The notes under the pieces: generated by a model
Databases searched by the model: none
The model's input: the letters and a program-made list of their open reading frames with translations, nothing else
What the model was told of the DNA's origin: nothing
Part shown: piece by piece, positions 28,677-36,666 of the stretch
Numbering within the stretch: position 1 is the first letter of the stretch
Layout of the letters: every line of letters begins with the position of its first letter
Made by a program: the position numbers and the translations under genes
Assembly: GCF_001941965.1 (NCBI RefSeq)
Contig: NZ_MKZO01000043.1
Location: 1-38,567 of the forward strand
Reading direction: 5' to 3'
Source: Pseudomonas putida
GTDB lineage: Bacteria; Pseudomonadota; Gammaproteobacteria; Pseudomonadales; Pseudomonadaceae
DNA length: 38,567 nt

Positions 28677-30023
28677 ATGCGTCGCACCGTATTCACTGCC
28701 TTGCCCCTCGCTTTGTTCGCCTCCTTCAGCACTGCACAAACCTTGCCGCACGCCATGCAACAGGCGCTTGAAGCGCACCCGGAAGTCCAGGCGGGGATCA
28801 ACGGTCGTCTGGCCGCCGACAAGCAGGTTCGGATCGCTCAAGGCGGCTACCTGCCCAAGGTCGATGTACTGGCCGGCTACGGCCGGGAAAACACCGACAG
28901 CCCGAGTACCCGCGTCGGCGGGGGCAACTCGCAAACCCTGAACCGTGGCGAATCCAGCCTGCGCTTGCGACAGATGGTGTTCGACGGTTTTGCGACGCCA
29001 AACGAAGTGGGGCGTCAACAAGCCACCGCCAATGCCCGGGCGTATGCCCTGCTTAACACGTCCGAGCGCACCGCCCTGGAAACCGCCAGGGTCTACATCG
29101 AAGTGTTGACGCGTCGCGACATGGTGCGCCTGGCCGAGGACAACCTGCGCAGCCACGAGCGCATCTTCGACCAGATCCAGCTACGCACCTCCCGCGGTGT
29201 CGGGCGCATGGCCGACATGGACCAGGCCGAAGCCCGCCTGGCCTCGGCGAAAAACAACCTGCTGACGGAACAAACCAACCTCGCGGACGCACAAACCAAT
29301 TACCTGAGTGTCGTTGGTCAACTGCCCGATGAACTGAGCGCCCCCGCCCCTTTCATCGATCTGCTGCCCGCGACCCTGAATGAAGCCCGCCAGCAAATGG
29401 TCGAAAGCAACCCTGCCCTGCGCTCGGCGGAATCCGACATCGCCGCAGCGGACAAGCAGTACGACACGGCGAAATCACGGTTCTACCCGCGCTTCGACGC
29501 CGAGCTGGAACGCAGTGCGAACAACGACGTCGACGGCGTCAACGGGCACAACAACGAGTGGCAGGCCATGGTGCGCATGACCTTCAACCTGTACGACGGC
29601 GGCAGCGACAAGGCCGACCTGGAGTCCAAGGCCTATCAGGCCAGCCAGGCCCTGGATATTCGCAACAATGCCTTGCGTCAGCTCAACGAGGAGTTAGGCT
29701 TGGCGTGGAATGCTATGCAGAACGCCGATGCGCAGGTACCGATCGCCCAGCAATATGTCGATCACAGCACCAAGGTACGCTCGGCCTACCAGAGCCAGTT
29801 CAGCCTGGGCGAGCGCTCGCTGCTCGACCTGCTCGACAGCGAGAACGAACTGTTCACTGCCCAGCGGCGCCTGGCCGAAGTGAAGAGCGTGCAGCTGTTT
29901 ACTCAGTACCGGATCAAGGCGACCATTGGTCAACTGCTCAAGAGCCAGGGTGTCGTGGCACCGATGGCCACGGTCGTACAGAACGAGCTCAAGCCGAGGG
30001 TGAACCTGCCCGGGCTGAACTGA
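28677..30023 (+). CDS. lapE: LapE, TolC-like outer-membrane channel for LapA export
   Basis: This 448-residue protein is the outer-membrane component of the type I secretion system; it also holds the LapA retention module in place in the characterised model. A signal peptide is visible (MRRTVFTALPLALFASFSTAQ). The rest shows the duplicated long-helix pattern of the OEP/TolC family (ALEAHPEVQAG, ARVYIEVLTRRD, DMDQAEARLASAKNNL, then NPALRSAESDIAAADKQYDTAKS, SLLDLLDSENELFTAQRRLAEVK). I chose ATG 28677, which has AGGGAAG upstream and begins at the signal peptide; an in-frame ATG at 28623 would add 18 residues that spoil it. It starts the lapE-lapB-lapC operon, with 37 bases to lapB, and is divergent from lapA. 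Confidence 0.95.
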   Translation: MRRTVFTALPLALFASFSTAQTLPHAMQQALEAHPEVQAGINGRLAADKQVRIAQGGYLPKVDVLAGYGRENTDSPSTRVGGGNSQTLNRGESSLRLRQMVFDGFATPNEVGRQQATANARAYALLNTSERTALETARVYIEVLTRRDMVRLAEDNLRSHERIFDQIQLRTSRGVGRMADMDQAEARLASAKNNLLTEQTNLADAQTNYLSVVGQLPDELSAPAPFIDLLPATLNEARQQMVESNPALRSAESDIAAADKQYDTAKSRFYPRFDAELERSANNDVDGVNGHNNEWQAMVRMTFNLYDGGSDKADLESKAYQASQALDIRNNALRQLNEELGLAWNAMQNADAQVPIAQQYVDHSTKVRSAYQSQFSLGERSLLDLLDSENELFTAQRRLAEVKSVQLFTQYRIKATIGQLLKSQGVVAPMATVVQNELKPRVNLPGLN

Positions 30024-30060
30024 TAGCCAAATAGTCCTTCAAGCCAGCAAGGAAGTCCGC

Positions 30061-32214
30061 GTGGATTCATTTGTCAGCAGAAACCTCACCCATGACCCGC
30101 GAAGCCTGCACGATGACCCGCTGCTGGACAGCCTGCTGTCGCTTTGCGTGTTGCACCAGAAACCGGCCAGCCGCGCCATGCTCACCACCGGCCTGCCGCT
30201 GCCGGCCCAGCGCCTGAGCCCCGAGCTGCTGTCACGGGCGGCGGCGCGGGCGGGGCTGCAGGGGCGCCTGTTGCAGCGCAAGCTGGAGCACATCCCCTCG
30301 ATCGCCATGCCCACCATGCTCCTGCTCAAGGGTGGGCGCAGCACGGTGCTGCTGGGTTGGGAGAATGACAACACTGCGCGCCTGCTGCTCAGCGAGAGCG
30401 ATGGCGGCGAGGTGCATGTCAGCCGCGAGGCGCTGGAAGCGGACTACACCGGGCGGGTGTTCTTCGCCCAGCCGCAGCACAAGTTCGACGTCAACCACGG
30501 CAACCTGATCCCGCGGGCCCGTTCCTGGTTCCGCGATACCCTCAAGCGTTCGCGCTGGCTGTATGCCGACGCCATCGCCGCCAGCCTGATCATCAACGTC
30601 ATCGCCATGGCCGCGCCGCTGTTCGTGATGAACGTCTACGACCGCGTGGTGCCGAACCAGGCCACCTCGACCCTGTGGGTGCTGGCCATTGGCATCACCG
30701 GGGCCTATGTCTTCGACCTGATCCTCAAGGGCTTGCGCAGCCTTTGCCTCGATCTGGCGGGGAAAAAGACCGACCTGATCATTTCCGCCACGCTGTTCGA
30801 GCGCATCGTCGGCATGTCGATGAAGTACCGCCCGGCGCGGGTCGGCAGCTTTGCCCAGAACATCCATGAGTTCCAGGGCCTGCGCGACTTCCTTGCCTCG
30901 CTGACCCTGGCCAGCCTGATCGACCTGCCGTTCACCCTGCTGATCCTGATGGTGATCGGTATCATCGGCGGGCACCTGGTGTGGATTCCGGTGGTGGCCT
31001 TCCCGCTGGCCCTGGGTATCGGCTATGCCTTGCAGAAACCGCTGACCGCGACCCTCGAACGGACCATGGCCCTGGCCTCCGAGCGCCAGTCGAGCCTGAT
31101 CGAAACCCTCGCCGGCCTCGACGCGGTCAAGGTCAACAACGCCGAAAGCGAACGCCAGTACATGTGGGAGCAGACCATCGGCACCCTCAGCCGCCTGGAA
31201 CTGCGGGTCAAGGTGCTTTCCGGCCTGGCGATGAACATCACCTTGCTGATCCAGCAGATGGCCGGCGTTACCCTGATCTGCTTTGGCGTGTACCAGATCA
31301 TGGCCGGCAACCTCAGCATGGGCGGCCTGATCGCCTGCTACATGCTCAGCGGCCGCGCCCTCGCGCCACTGGGCCAACTGGCCGGCCTGCTGACCCGCTA
31401 CCAGCAGGCCAAGGTGACCATGGTCTCCACCGACCAGATGATGGAGCTGCCGCAGGAGCGCAACTTCGAGGAGCGTCCGCTGAGCCGCCGCGTGTTGCAG
31501 GGTGCCGTGGAATTCCGTGGTGTCGACTTCACCTACCCGAACCAGCAGAACCCGGCATTGAAGAACATCAGCCTGGCCATCCGTCCCGGCGAGAAGGTCG
31601 GCATCATCGGCCGCAGCGGCTCGGGCAAGAGCTCCCTGGCCAAGCTGATCGTGGGCCTGTACGAGGCCGACGCCGGTTCGCTGCTGATCGATGGCGTGGA
31701 CATTCGCCAGATCGACGTCAGCGAACTGCGCCACAACCTCGGCTATGTGCCCCAGGATATCCAGCTGCTGGCCGGCACTCTGCGTGACAACCTGGTCAGC
31801 GGCGCCCGTTACGTCGAGGACGAAATGGTCCTGCAGGCCGCCGAGCTGGCGGGTGTCCACGAATTTGCCCGCCTGCACCCGCAAGGTTATGAACTGCAGG
31901 TCGGCGAACGTGGCCAGAACCTGTCCGGCGGCCAGCGGCAGAACGTCGCCCTGGCCCGCGCGCTGTTGCTCAACCCGCAGATCCTCCTGCTCGACGAGCC
32001 CACCGCGGCCATGGACAACACCGGTGAAGAGCGCCTCAAGCAGCGCTTGCAGGCGGTGATCGAGAACAAGACCGTGTTGCTGGTGACCCACCGTGCCTCG
32101 TTGCTGACCCTGGTCGACCGCCTGATCGTGGTCGATCGCGGCCAGATCGTTGCCGATGGCCCTAAAGCTGCTGTCATGGATGCACTGAAGAAGGGGCAGA
32201 TCAGTGTTGCTTAA
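30061..32214 (+). CDS. lapB: LapB, ABC transporter of the LapA type I secretion system
   Basis: LapB is the inner-membrane ATPase that energises LapA export. It has 717 residues: an N-terminal C39-peptidase-like domain (about 10-140), an ABC transmembrane domain (about 165-455; helices near 172-195, 203-222, 284-304, 305-322, 394-414) and a nucleotide-binding domain (about 482-710). Walker A is GRSGSGKSS (517-525), signature LSGGQ (621-625), Walker B ILLLDEP (641-647) and the switch histidine H677. The C39-like domain lacks the usual D/N-C-G catalytic signature (the only nearby Cys is C29 in LSLCVLHQKP), so it is probably a substrate-binding domain rather than a peptidase, as in other RTX adhesin systems. 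The start is GTG at 30061 with AAGGAAG 6-12 bases before it. Its end overlaps lapC by 11 bases. Confidence 0.96.
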   Translation: MDSFVSRNLTHDPRSLHDDPLLDSLLSLCVLHQKPASRAMLTTGLPLPAQRLSPELLSRAAARAGLQGRLLQRKLEHIPSIAMPTMLLLKGGRSTVLLGWENDNTARLLLSESDGGEVHVSREALEADYTGRVFFAQPQHKFDVNHGNLIPRARSWFRDTLKRSRWLYADAIAASLIINVIAMAAPLFVMNVYDRVVPNQATSTLWVLAIGITGAYVFDLILKGLRSLCLDLAGKKTDLIISATLFERIVGMSMKYRPARVGSFAQNIHEFQGLRDFLASLTLASLIDLPFTLLILMVIGIIGGHLVWIPVVAFPLALGIGYALQKPLTATLERTMALASERQSSLIETLAGLDAVKVNNAESERQYMWEQTIGTLSRLELRVKVLSGLAMNITLLIQQMAGVTLICFGVYQIMAGNLSMGGLIACYMLSGRALAPLGQLAGLLTRYQQAKVTMVSTDQMMELPQERNFEERPLSRRVLQGAVEFRGVDFTYPNQQNPALKNISLAIRPGEKVGIIGRSGSGKSSLAKLIVGLYEADAGSLLIDGVDIRQIDVSELRHNLGYVPQDIQLLAGTLRDNLVSGARYVEDEMVLQAAELAGVHEFARLHPQGYELQVGERGQNLSGGQRQNVALARALLLNPQILLLDEPTAAMDNTGEERLKQRLQAVIENKTVLLVTHRASLLTLVDRLIVVDRGQIVADGPKAAVMDALKKGQISVA

Positions 32215-33577
32215 GTCTGGAGTGGGACGCTTCAAGGACACCCTGCGCGGCTATTTCAAGGGTTCGCAATCCTTCGGCGGCGAGCCGCTGCCGGAGGTCA
32301 ACAAGGCGCTGGTGGAAGACGCCCCGCGCATCGTGCGGCTGACCATCTGGGGCATCATCTGCTTCTTCCTGTTCCTGGTGCTCTGGGCCAACTTCGCGGT
32401 ACTCGACGAAGTTACCCGGGGCGACGGCAAGGCGATTCCGTCGTCCAAGCTGCAGAAGATCCAGAACCTGGAGGGCGGTATCGTCTCCGAGATCTTCGCC
32501 CGTGAAGGTGAAGTGGTCGAAGCCGGCGCGCCGCTGCTGCGCCTGGATGCCACCCGCTTCGTCTCCAACGTTGGCGAAACCGAGGCCGACCGCGTGGGCC
32601 TGGCCCTGCGGGTCGAACGCCTGAGTGCCGAGGTCGAGGACCGGCCGCTGAACATCGACGCCGAGTTGCGCAAGGCGGCACCGAGCCAGGCGGCCAACGA
32701 AGAATCCCTGTACAACAGCCGTCGTCAGCAGTTGCAGGATGAAATCGGCGGTCTCCAGGAGCAACTGGTACAGCGGCAGCAGGAACTACGCGAGTTCGGC
32801 TCCAAGCAGGCCCAGTACCGCAACAGCCTGAACCTGCTGCGTCAGGAAATCGGCATGTCGGAGCCGTTGGTAGCACAGGGTGCGGTGTCCCCGGTGGAAG
32901 TGCTGCGCCTCAAGCGTGCCGAAGTGGAAAACCGTGGCCAGCTCGACGCCACCACCCTGGCGATCCCGCGGGCGGAGTCGGCGGTCAAGGAAGTCGAGCG
33001 CAAGATCGACGAGACTCGCGGCAAGTTCCGCAGCGATGCCCTGACCCAGCTCAACGAAGCCCGTACCGACCTGAACAAGACCGAAGCCACAGGCAAGGCT
33101 CTGGAAGACCGGGTCAGCCGGACCCTGGTCACCTCGCCGGTGCGGGGGATCGTCAAGCAGGTGCTGGTCAACACCATTGGTGGCGTGATCCAGCCGGGCA
33201 GCGACCTGGTAGAGATCGTCCCACTGGACGACACCTTGCTGGTGGAAGCGCGGATCCGGCCGCAGGACATTGCCTTCCTGCACCCGGGCCAGGAAGCCAT
33301 GGTCAAGTTCACGGCGTATGACTTCACCATCTATGGCGGGCTCAAGGCCAAGCTGGAGCAGATCGGTGCGGACACCATCACCGATGAGGAGGGCAACACC
33401 TTCTACCTGATCAAGCTGCGTACCGAGCGCAGTCACCTGGGGACTGACGAGAAACCGCTGCTGATCATCCCGGGGATGGTGGCGTCGGTGGATATCATCA
33501 CCGGCAAGAAGAGCGTGCTGAGCTACCTGCTCAAACCGATCATCCGCGCCCGGGCCGAGGCCTTGCGCGAACGTTGA
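32204..33577 (+). CDS. lapC: LapC, HlyD-type membrane fusion protein
   Basis: LapC is the periplasmic adaptor that joins LapB to LapE. It has 457 residues: cytoplasmic N terminus 1-42, one membrane helix about 43-64 (IVRLTIWGIICFFLFLVLWANF), lipoyl-like half-motif about 84-116 (LEGGIVSEIFAREGEVVEAG), long coiled coil about 150-310, second lipoyl half (SRTLVTSPVRGIVKQV) about 304-325, and a C-terminal beta-barrel ending in GMVASVDIITGKKSVLSYLLKP, the HlyD family signature. The start is GTG at 32204, with AAGGGG 8-13 bases upstream inside lapB, which implies translational coupling; TTG at 32207 is also possible. The REPIN begins at the last base of its stop codon. Confidence 0.95.
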   Translation: MLLKSGVGRFKDTLRGYFKGSQSFGGEPLPEVNKALVEDAPRIVRLTIWGIICFFLFLVLWANFAVLDEVTRGDGKAIPSSKLQKIQNLEGGIVSEIFAREGEVVEAGAPLLRLDATRFVSNVGETEADRVGLALRVERLSAEVEDRPLNIDAELRKAAPSQAANEESLYNSRRQQLQDEIGGLQEQLVQRQQELREFGSKQAQYRNSLNLLRQEIGMSEPLVAQGAVSPVEVLRLKRAEVENRGQLDATTLAIPRAESAVKEVERKIDETRGKFRSDALTQLNEARTDLNKTEATGKALEDRVSRTLVTSPVRGIVKQVLVNTIGGVIQPGSDLVEIVPLDDTLLVEARIRPQDIAFLHPGQEAMVKFTAYDFTIYGGLKAKLEQIGADTITDEEGNTFYLIKLRTERSHLGTDEKPLLIIPGMVASVDIITGKKSVLSYLLKPIIRARAEALRER

Positions 33578-33663
33578 GGGCCTCATCGCTGGCAAGCCAG
33601 CTCCCACAGGTCCAGCGGCGCACTCGGTCCCTGTGGGAGCTGGCTTGCCAGCGATAGGGCCCT
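33577..33663. repeat. REPIN copy 2, abutting the lapC stop codon
   Basis: Arms ATCGCTGGCAAGCCAGCTCC... and its inverse flank a spacer of about 23 bases, with outer AGGGCC/GGCCCT pairs. Its first base is the last base of the lapC TGA. The folded transcript could protect lapEBC mRNA from 3' exonucleases, which is inference. Confidence 0.92.
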
Positions 33664-33692
33664 CACAGGCACCACAACACTTGGAGATATGA

Positions 33693-33730
33693 AAAAGCCC
33701 GCCGCCACATCACTGTGGCGGCGGGCTTTT
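33693..33730. terminator. Bidirectional terminator between lapC and xpt
   Basis: A perfect 16-bp stem (AAAAGCCCGCCGCCAC and its inverse) encloses the loop ATCACT. The flanking A and T runs give a U tract on either strand, so it can end both lapEBC (+) and xpt (-). Confidence 0.9.
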
Positions 33731-33755
33731 CACATCCGGGCCGGAGCCGGCTCGG

Positions 33756-34325
33756 TCAGAGGAAGGTGACCTGGCCGCCTTCCAGCGATTTCACCCGGGC
33801 CAGCGATTCAACGCGATAACCCTGGCTGTCCAGCTCGGCACGGCCGCCCTGGAACGACTTCTCGATGACGATACCCAAACCGGCAACGGTGGCACCGGCC
33901 TGCTTGATGATCGAGATCAGCGCCTGGGACGCCTTGCCGTTGGCCAGGAAGTCGTCGATCACCAGCACGCGGTCGCTGCTGTTCAGGTGACGCGGCGAGA
34001 TGGCCACGGTGTTCTCGGTCTGCTTGGTGAAGGAATACACCGACGCGGTCAGCAGGTTTTCCGTCAGGGTCAGGGACTGGTGCTTGCGCGCGAAAATCAC
34101 CGGAACGCCCAGCTTCAGGCCGGTCATCACCGCCGGGGCGATGCCCGAGGCTTCGATGGTGACGATCTTGGTCACGCCGGAATCGGCGAACAGACGGGCG
34201 AATTCGTCGCCGATCAGGGCCATCAGCGCCGGGTCGATCTGGTGGTTGAGAAACGCATCGACTTTCAGGACCTGATCGGAAAGCACGATGCCTTCTTCGC
34301 GAATCTTCTGGTGCAGTGCTTCCAC
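33756..34325 (-). CDS. xpt: Xanthine phosphoribosyltransferase
   Basis: This enzyme salvages xanthine: xanthine plus PRPP gives XMP, in the cytoplasm. It has 189 residues, the normal family length. The PRPP-binding motif is RVLVIDDFLANGK (about 119-131), preceded by TIEASGIAPAV and FARKHQSLT, both typical of the Xpt branch of type I phosphoribosyltransferases. The start is GTG at 34325 (VEALHQKIREEGI, matching the usual MEALxxKI), with GAGGA upstream; an in-frame ATG at 34349 is less likely. It lies downstream of rep on the same strand, but a terminator-like hairpin separates them. It is convergent with lapC. Confidence 0.96.
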   Translation of the reverse strand: MEALHQKIREEGIVLSDQVLKVDAFLNHQIDPALMALIGDEFARLFADSGVTKIVTIEASGIAPAVMTGLKLGVPVIFARKHQSLTLTENLLTASVYSFTKQTENTVAISPRHLNSSDRVLVIDDFLANGKASQALISIIKQAGATVAGLGIVIEKSFQGGRAELDSQGYRVESLARVKSLEGGQVTFL

Positions 34326-34347
34326 GGGTGTTTCCTCGGATGTAAGC

Positions 34348-34367
34348 AAAAGGCCCCGGCATGGGCC
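34348..34367 (-). terminator. Terminator-like hairpin between rep and xpt
   Basis: On the minus strand GGCCC-ATGCCG-GGGCC is followed at once by TTTT. It starts 24 bases after the rep stop and ends 22 bases before the xpt start codon, so it might terminate rep or attenuate xpt. Confidence 0.6.
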
Positions 34368-34391
34368 AGGGCGATTGAAGGGGTTGATTAT

Positions 34392-36401
34392 CTACCGTTT
34401 GAGCATGGCGCGGATATCGGCAAGTGCCGTATTGCCGCGTGCCGCCTTGACCTCTACCGGTGCGTCGTCCAGGCCTTCCCAGGCCAGATCGTCGTCGGGC
34501 AGCTCATCCAGGAAGCGGCTCGGCGAACAATCGATGATCTCGCCGTACTGCTTGCGCTTGGCGGCGAAGGTGAAGGCCAGGGTCTGGCGCGCACGGGTAA
34601 TGCCGACATACGCCAGGCGGCGCTCTTCCTCGATGGTGTCGGCTTCGATGCTGGAGCGGTGCGGAAGGATCTCCTCCTCCATGCCCATGATGAACACGTA
34701 GGGGAATTCCAGGCCCTTGGAGGCATGCAGGGTCATCATCTGCACGCCCTCGGCGCCGTCTTCCTCTTCCTGCTGGCGCTCCAGCATATCGCGCAGCACC
34801 AGCTTGCCGATGGCGTCCTCGATGGTCATGTCGCCGTCCTCGTCCTTCTCCAGCGTGCTTTTCAGCGCGTCGATGAGGAACCAGACGTTGCCCATGCGGA
34901 AGTCCGCGGCCTTGTCGCTGGAGCTGTTGCTGCGAATCCAGTTTTCGTAATCGATGTCCATCACCATGCTGCGCAGCGCGGCGATCGGATCTTCCAGGGC
35001 CACCTGCTCGCGAACCTTGTCCATCCAGGTCTTGAAGCGGTGCAGGCGGTCGGTGAAGCGGCTGTCCAGATGCTCGCGCAGGCCCAGCTCCTCGCTGGCG
35101 GCGTACATCGAGATCTTGCGCTCGGTGGCGTAGTTGCCGAGCTTTTCCAGGGTGGTCGAGCCGATTTCCCGACGCGGTACGTTGATCACCCGCAGGTAGG
35201 CGTTGTCGTCGTCCGGGTTCACCAGCAGGCGGAAGTAGGCCATCAGGTCCTTCACTTCCTGGCGGCCGAAGAAGCTGTTGCCGCCGGACAGGCGATACGG
35301 CACCTGGTGGTGCTGCAATTTCAGCTCGATCAGCTTGGCCTGGTAGTTGCCGCGATAGAGGATGGCGAAATCGCTGTAGGGCCGGTCGGTGCGCAGGTGC
35401 AGGCTGAGGATCTCCATGGCCACCCGCTCGGCCTCGGCTTCCTCGTTCTTGCAGCGGATCACGCGGATCTCGTCGCCGTGGCCCATTTCGCTCCACAACT
35501 GCTTCTCGAAGGCATGCGGGTTGTTCGAGATCAGCACGTTGGCGCAGCGCAGGATGCGGCTGGTGGAGCGGTAGTTCTGCTCCAGCATCACCACCTTCAA
35601 CGACGGGTAGTCGTCTTTGAGCAGCATCAGGTTTTCCGGACGCGCGCCACGCCAGGCGTAGATCGACTGGTCGTCATCGCCGACCACGGTGAACTGGTTG
35701 CGCGTGCCGATCAGCATCTTCACCAGCAGGTACTGGCTGGCGTTGGTGTCCTGGTATTCGTCCACCAACAGGTAGCGCACGCGGTTCTGCCACTTTTCCA
35801 GGATGTCCGGGTTGTCCTCGAACAGCTTCACCGGCAGCAGGATCAGGTCGTCGAAGTCCACCGCGTTGAACGCCTTGAGCGTGCGCTGGTAGTGGGAATA
35901 GACGATGGCGGCGGTCTGCTCCTTGGGGTTGCGTGCCTTTTCCAGGGCCTCGGGGGGCAGGATCAGGTCGTTCTTCCAGGCGCCGATCATGTTCTTGATC
36001 TCGTCGACGCCGTCGTCCCCGGAGTATTCCTTCTGCATGATGTCGGTCATCAGCGCTTTCACGTCGGTCTCGTCGAAGATCGAGAAACCGGGCTTGTAGC
36101 CCAGGCGCACGTGTTCCTTGCGGATGATGTTGAGACCGAGGTTGTGGAAGGTGGACACCGTCAGGCCGCGGCCTTCGCCCTTGCGCAGCAGGGTGCCGAC
36201 CCGCTCCTTCATCTCCCGCGCGGCCTTGTTGGTGAAGGTCATGGCCACGATGTACTGGGCGCGGATCCCGCAGTTCTGGATCAGGTGGGCGATCTTGCGG
36301 GTGATCACGCTGGTCTTGCCGGAGCCTGCGCCGGCGAGTACCAGGAGCGGGCCGCCGACGTAGTTCACGGCTTCTTGCTGCCGGGGATTGAGTCGGGACA
36401 T
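34392..36401 (-). CDS. rep: ATP-dependent DNA helicase Rep (superfamily 1A)
   Basis: Rep is a 3'-5' helicase that helps replication forks past bound proteins. It has 669 residues, the usual size. The motifs, numbered from the ATG at 36401, include Walker A AGAGSGKT (23-30), motif Ia AMTFTNKAAREMKER, motif II VDEYQDTN, motif III GDDDQSIYAWRGA, motif IV LEQNYRST, motif V TLHASKGLEFPYVF and motif VI YVGITRARQTL. DEYQDTN with GDDDQSIYAWRGA and the MSRLNPRQQEAVNYVGG N terminus favour Rep over UvrD. I chose 36401 because the 30 extra residues of the longer frame (from 36491) do not resemble the family. No strong Shine-Dalgarno is seen before it. It is divergent from the GGDEF-EAL gene. Confidence 0.95.
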   Translation of the reverse strand: MSRLNPRQQEAVNYVGGPLLVLAGAGSGKTSVITRKIAHLIQNCGIRAQYIVAMTFTNKAAREMKERVGTLLRKGEGRGLTVSTFHNLGLNIIRKEHVRLGYKPGFSIFDETDVKALMTDIMQKEYSGDDGVDEIKNMIGAWKNDLILPPEALEKARNPKEQTAAIVYSHYQRTLKAFNAVDFDDLILLPVKLFEDNPDILEKWQNRVRYLLVDEYQDTNASQYLLVKMLIGTRNQFTVVGDDDQSIYAWRGARPENLMLLKDDYPSLKVVMLEQNYRSTSRILRCANVLISNNPHAFEKQLWSEMGHGDEIRVIRCKNEEAEAERVAMEILSLHLRTDRPYSDFAILYRGNYQAKLIELKLQHHQVPYRLSGGNSFFGRQEVKDLMAYFRLLVNPDDDNAYLRVINVPRREIGSTTLEKLGNYATERKISMYAASEELGLREHLDSRFTDRLHRFKTWMDKVREQVALEDPIAALRSMVMDIDYENWIRSNSSSDKAADFRMGNVWFLIDALKSTLEKDEDGDMTIEDAIGKLVLRDMLERQQEEEDGAEGVQMMTLHASKGLEFPYVFIMGMEEEILPHRSSIEADTIEEERRLAYVGITRARQTLAFTFAAKRKQYGEIIDCSPSRFLDELPDDDLAWEGLDDAPVEVKAARGNTALADIRAMLKR

Positions 36402-36579
36402 GACGGAAACCGGGGGTGGCTGAAAAATAGCCGCGCAGTTTAACAGGGCTTCGCCGTCATGGCGCGACCGTCTGACAGTGTGACGCAGCACAATATCTAA
36501 ATTTGCCGGCTCTGCTACTTTCCATCAGGATGCACCCCCGTCTGGATGGATTTCCCCGGGGCAGGGCGGTTGATCAAAG

Positions 36580-36594
36580 TGAAAATCATTTACA
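36580..36594. promoter_or_regulatory. Possible Fur-like 7-1-7 site upstream of the GGDEF-EAL gene
   Basis: TGAAAATCATTTACA agrees with the 7-1-7 Fur model (TGATAATCATTATCA) at 12 of 15 bases. It lies 73 bases before the TTG start at 36667. Chance matches of this quality occur, so confidence is low. Confidence 0.3.
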
Positions 36595-36615
36595 TTGGCG
36601 TCGTTGTCGCCAATG
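36593..36615. promoter_or_regulatory. Inverted repeat upstream of the GGDEF-EAL gene
   Basis: CATTGGCG and CGCCAATG form a perfect 8-bp inverted repeat separated by TCGTTGT. It could be an operator or an RNA hairpin; no T run follows, so it is not a normal terminator. Confidence 0.45.
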
Positions 36616-36666
36616 ATTCGCCCGTTACCCTGTCTGCGTCCGCGTACTGCTAACTAAGGAGAGAGC

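Noticed and set aside
33756..34391. Purine riboswitch before xpt
   Set aside because: Only 66 bases separate rep and xpt, and the conserved three-way junction of purine riboswitches is absent; only a simple hairpin is present.
30232..36443. Long antisense frames opposite lapB (30232-32241) and rep (33987-36443)
   Set aside because: Both are codon-bias shadows; the sense strands hold complete ABC transporter and SF1 helicase motifs.
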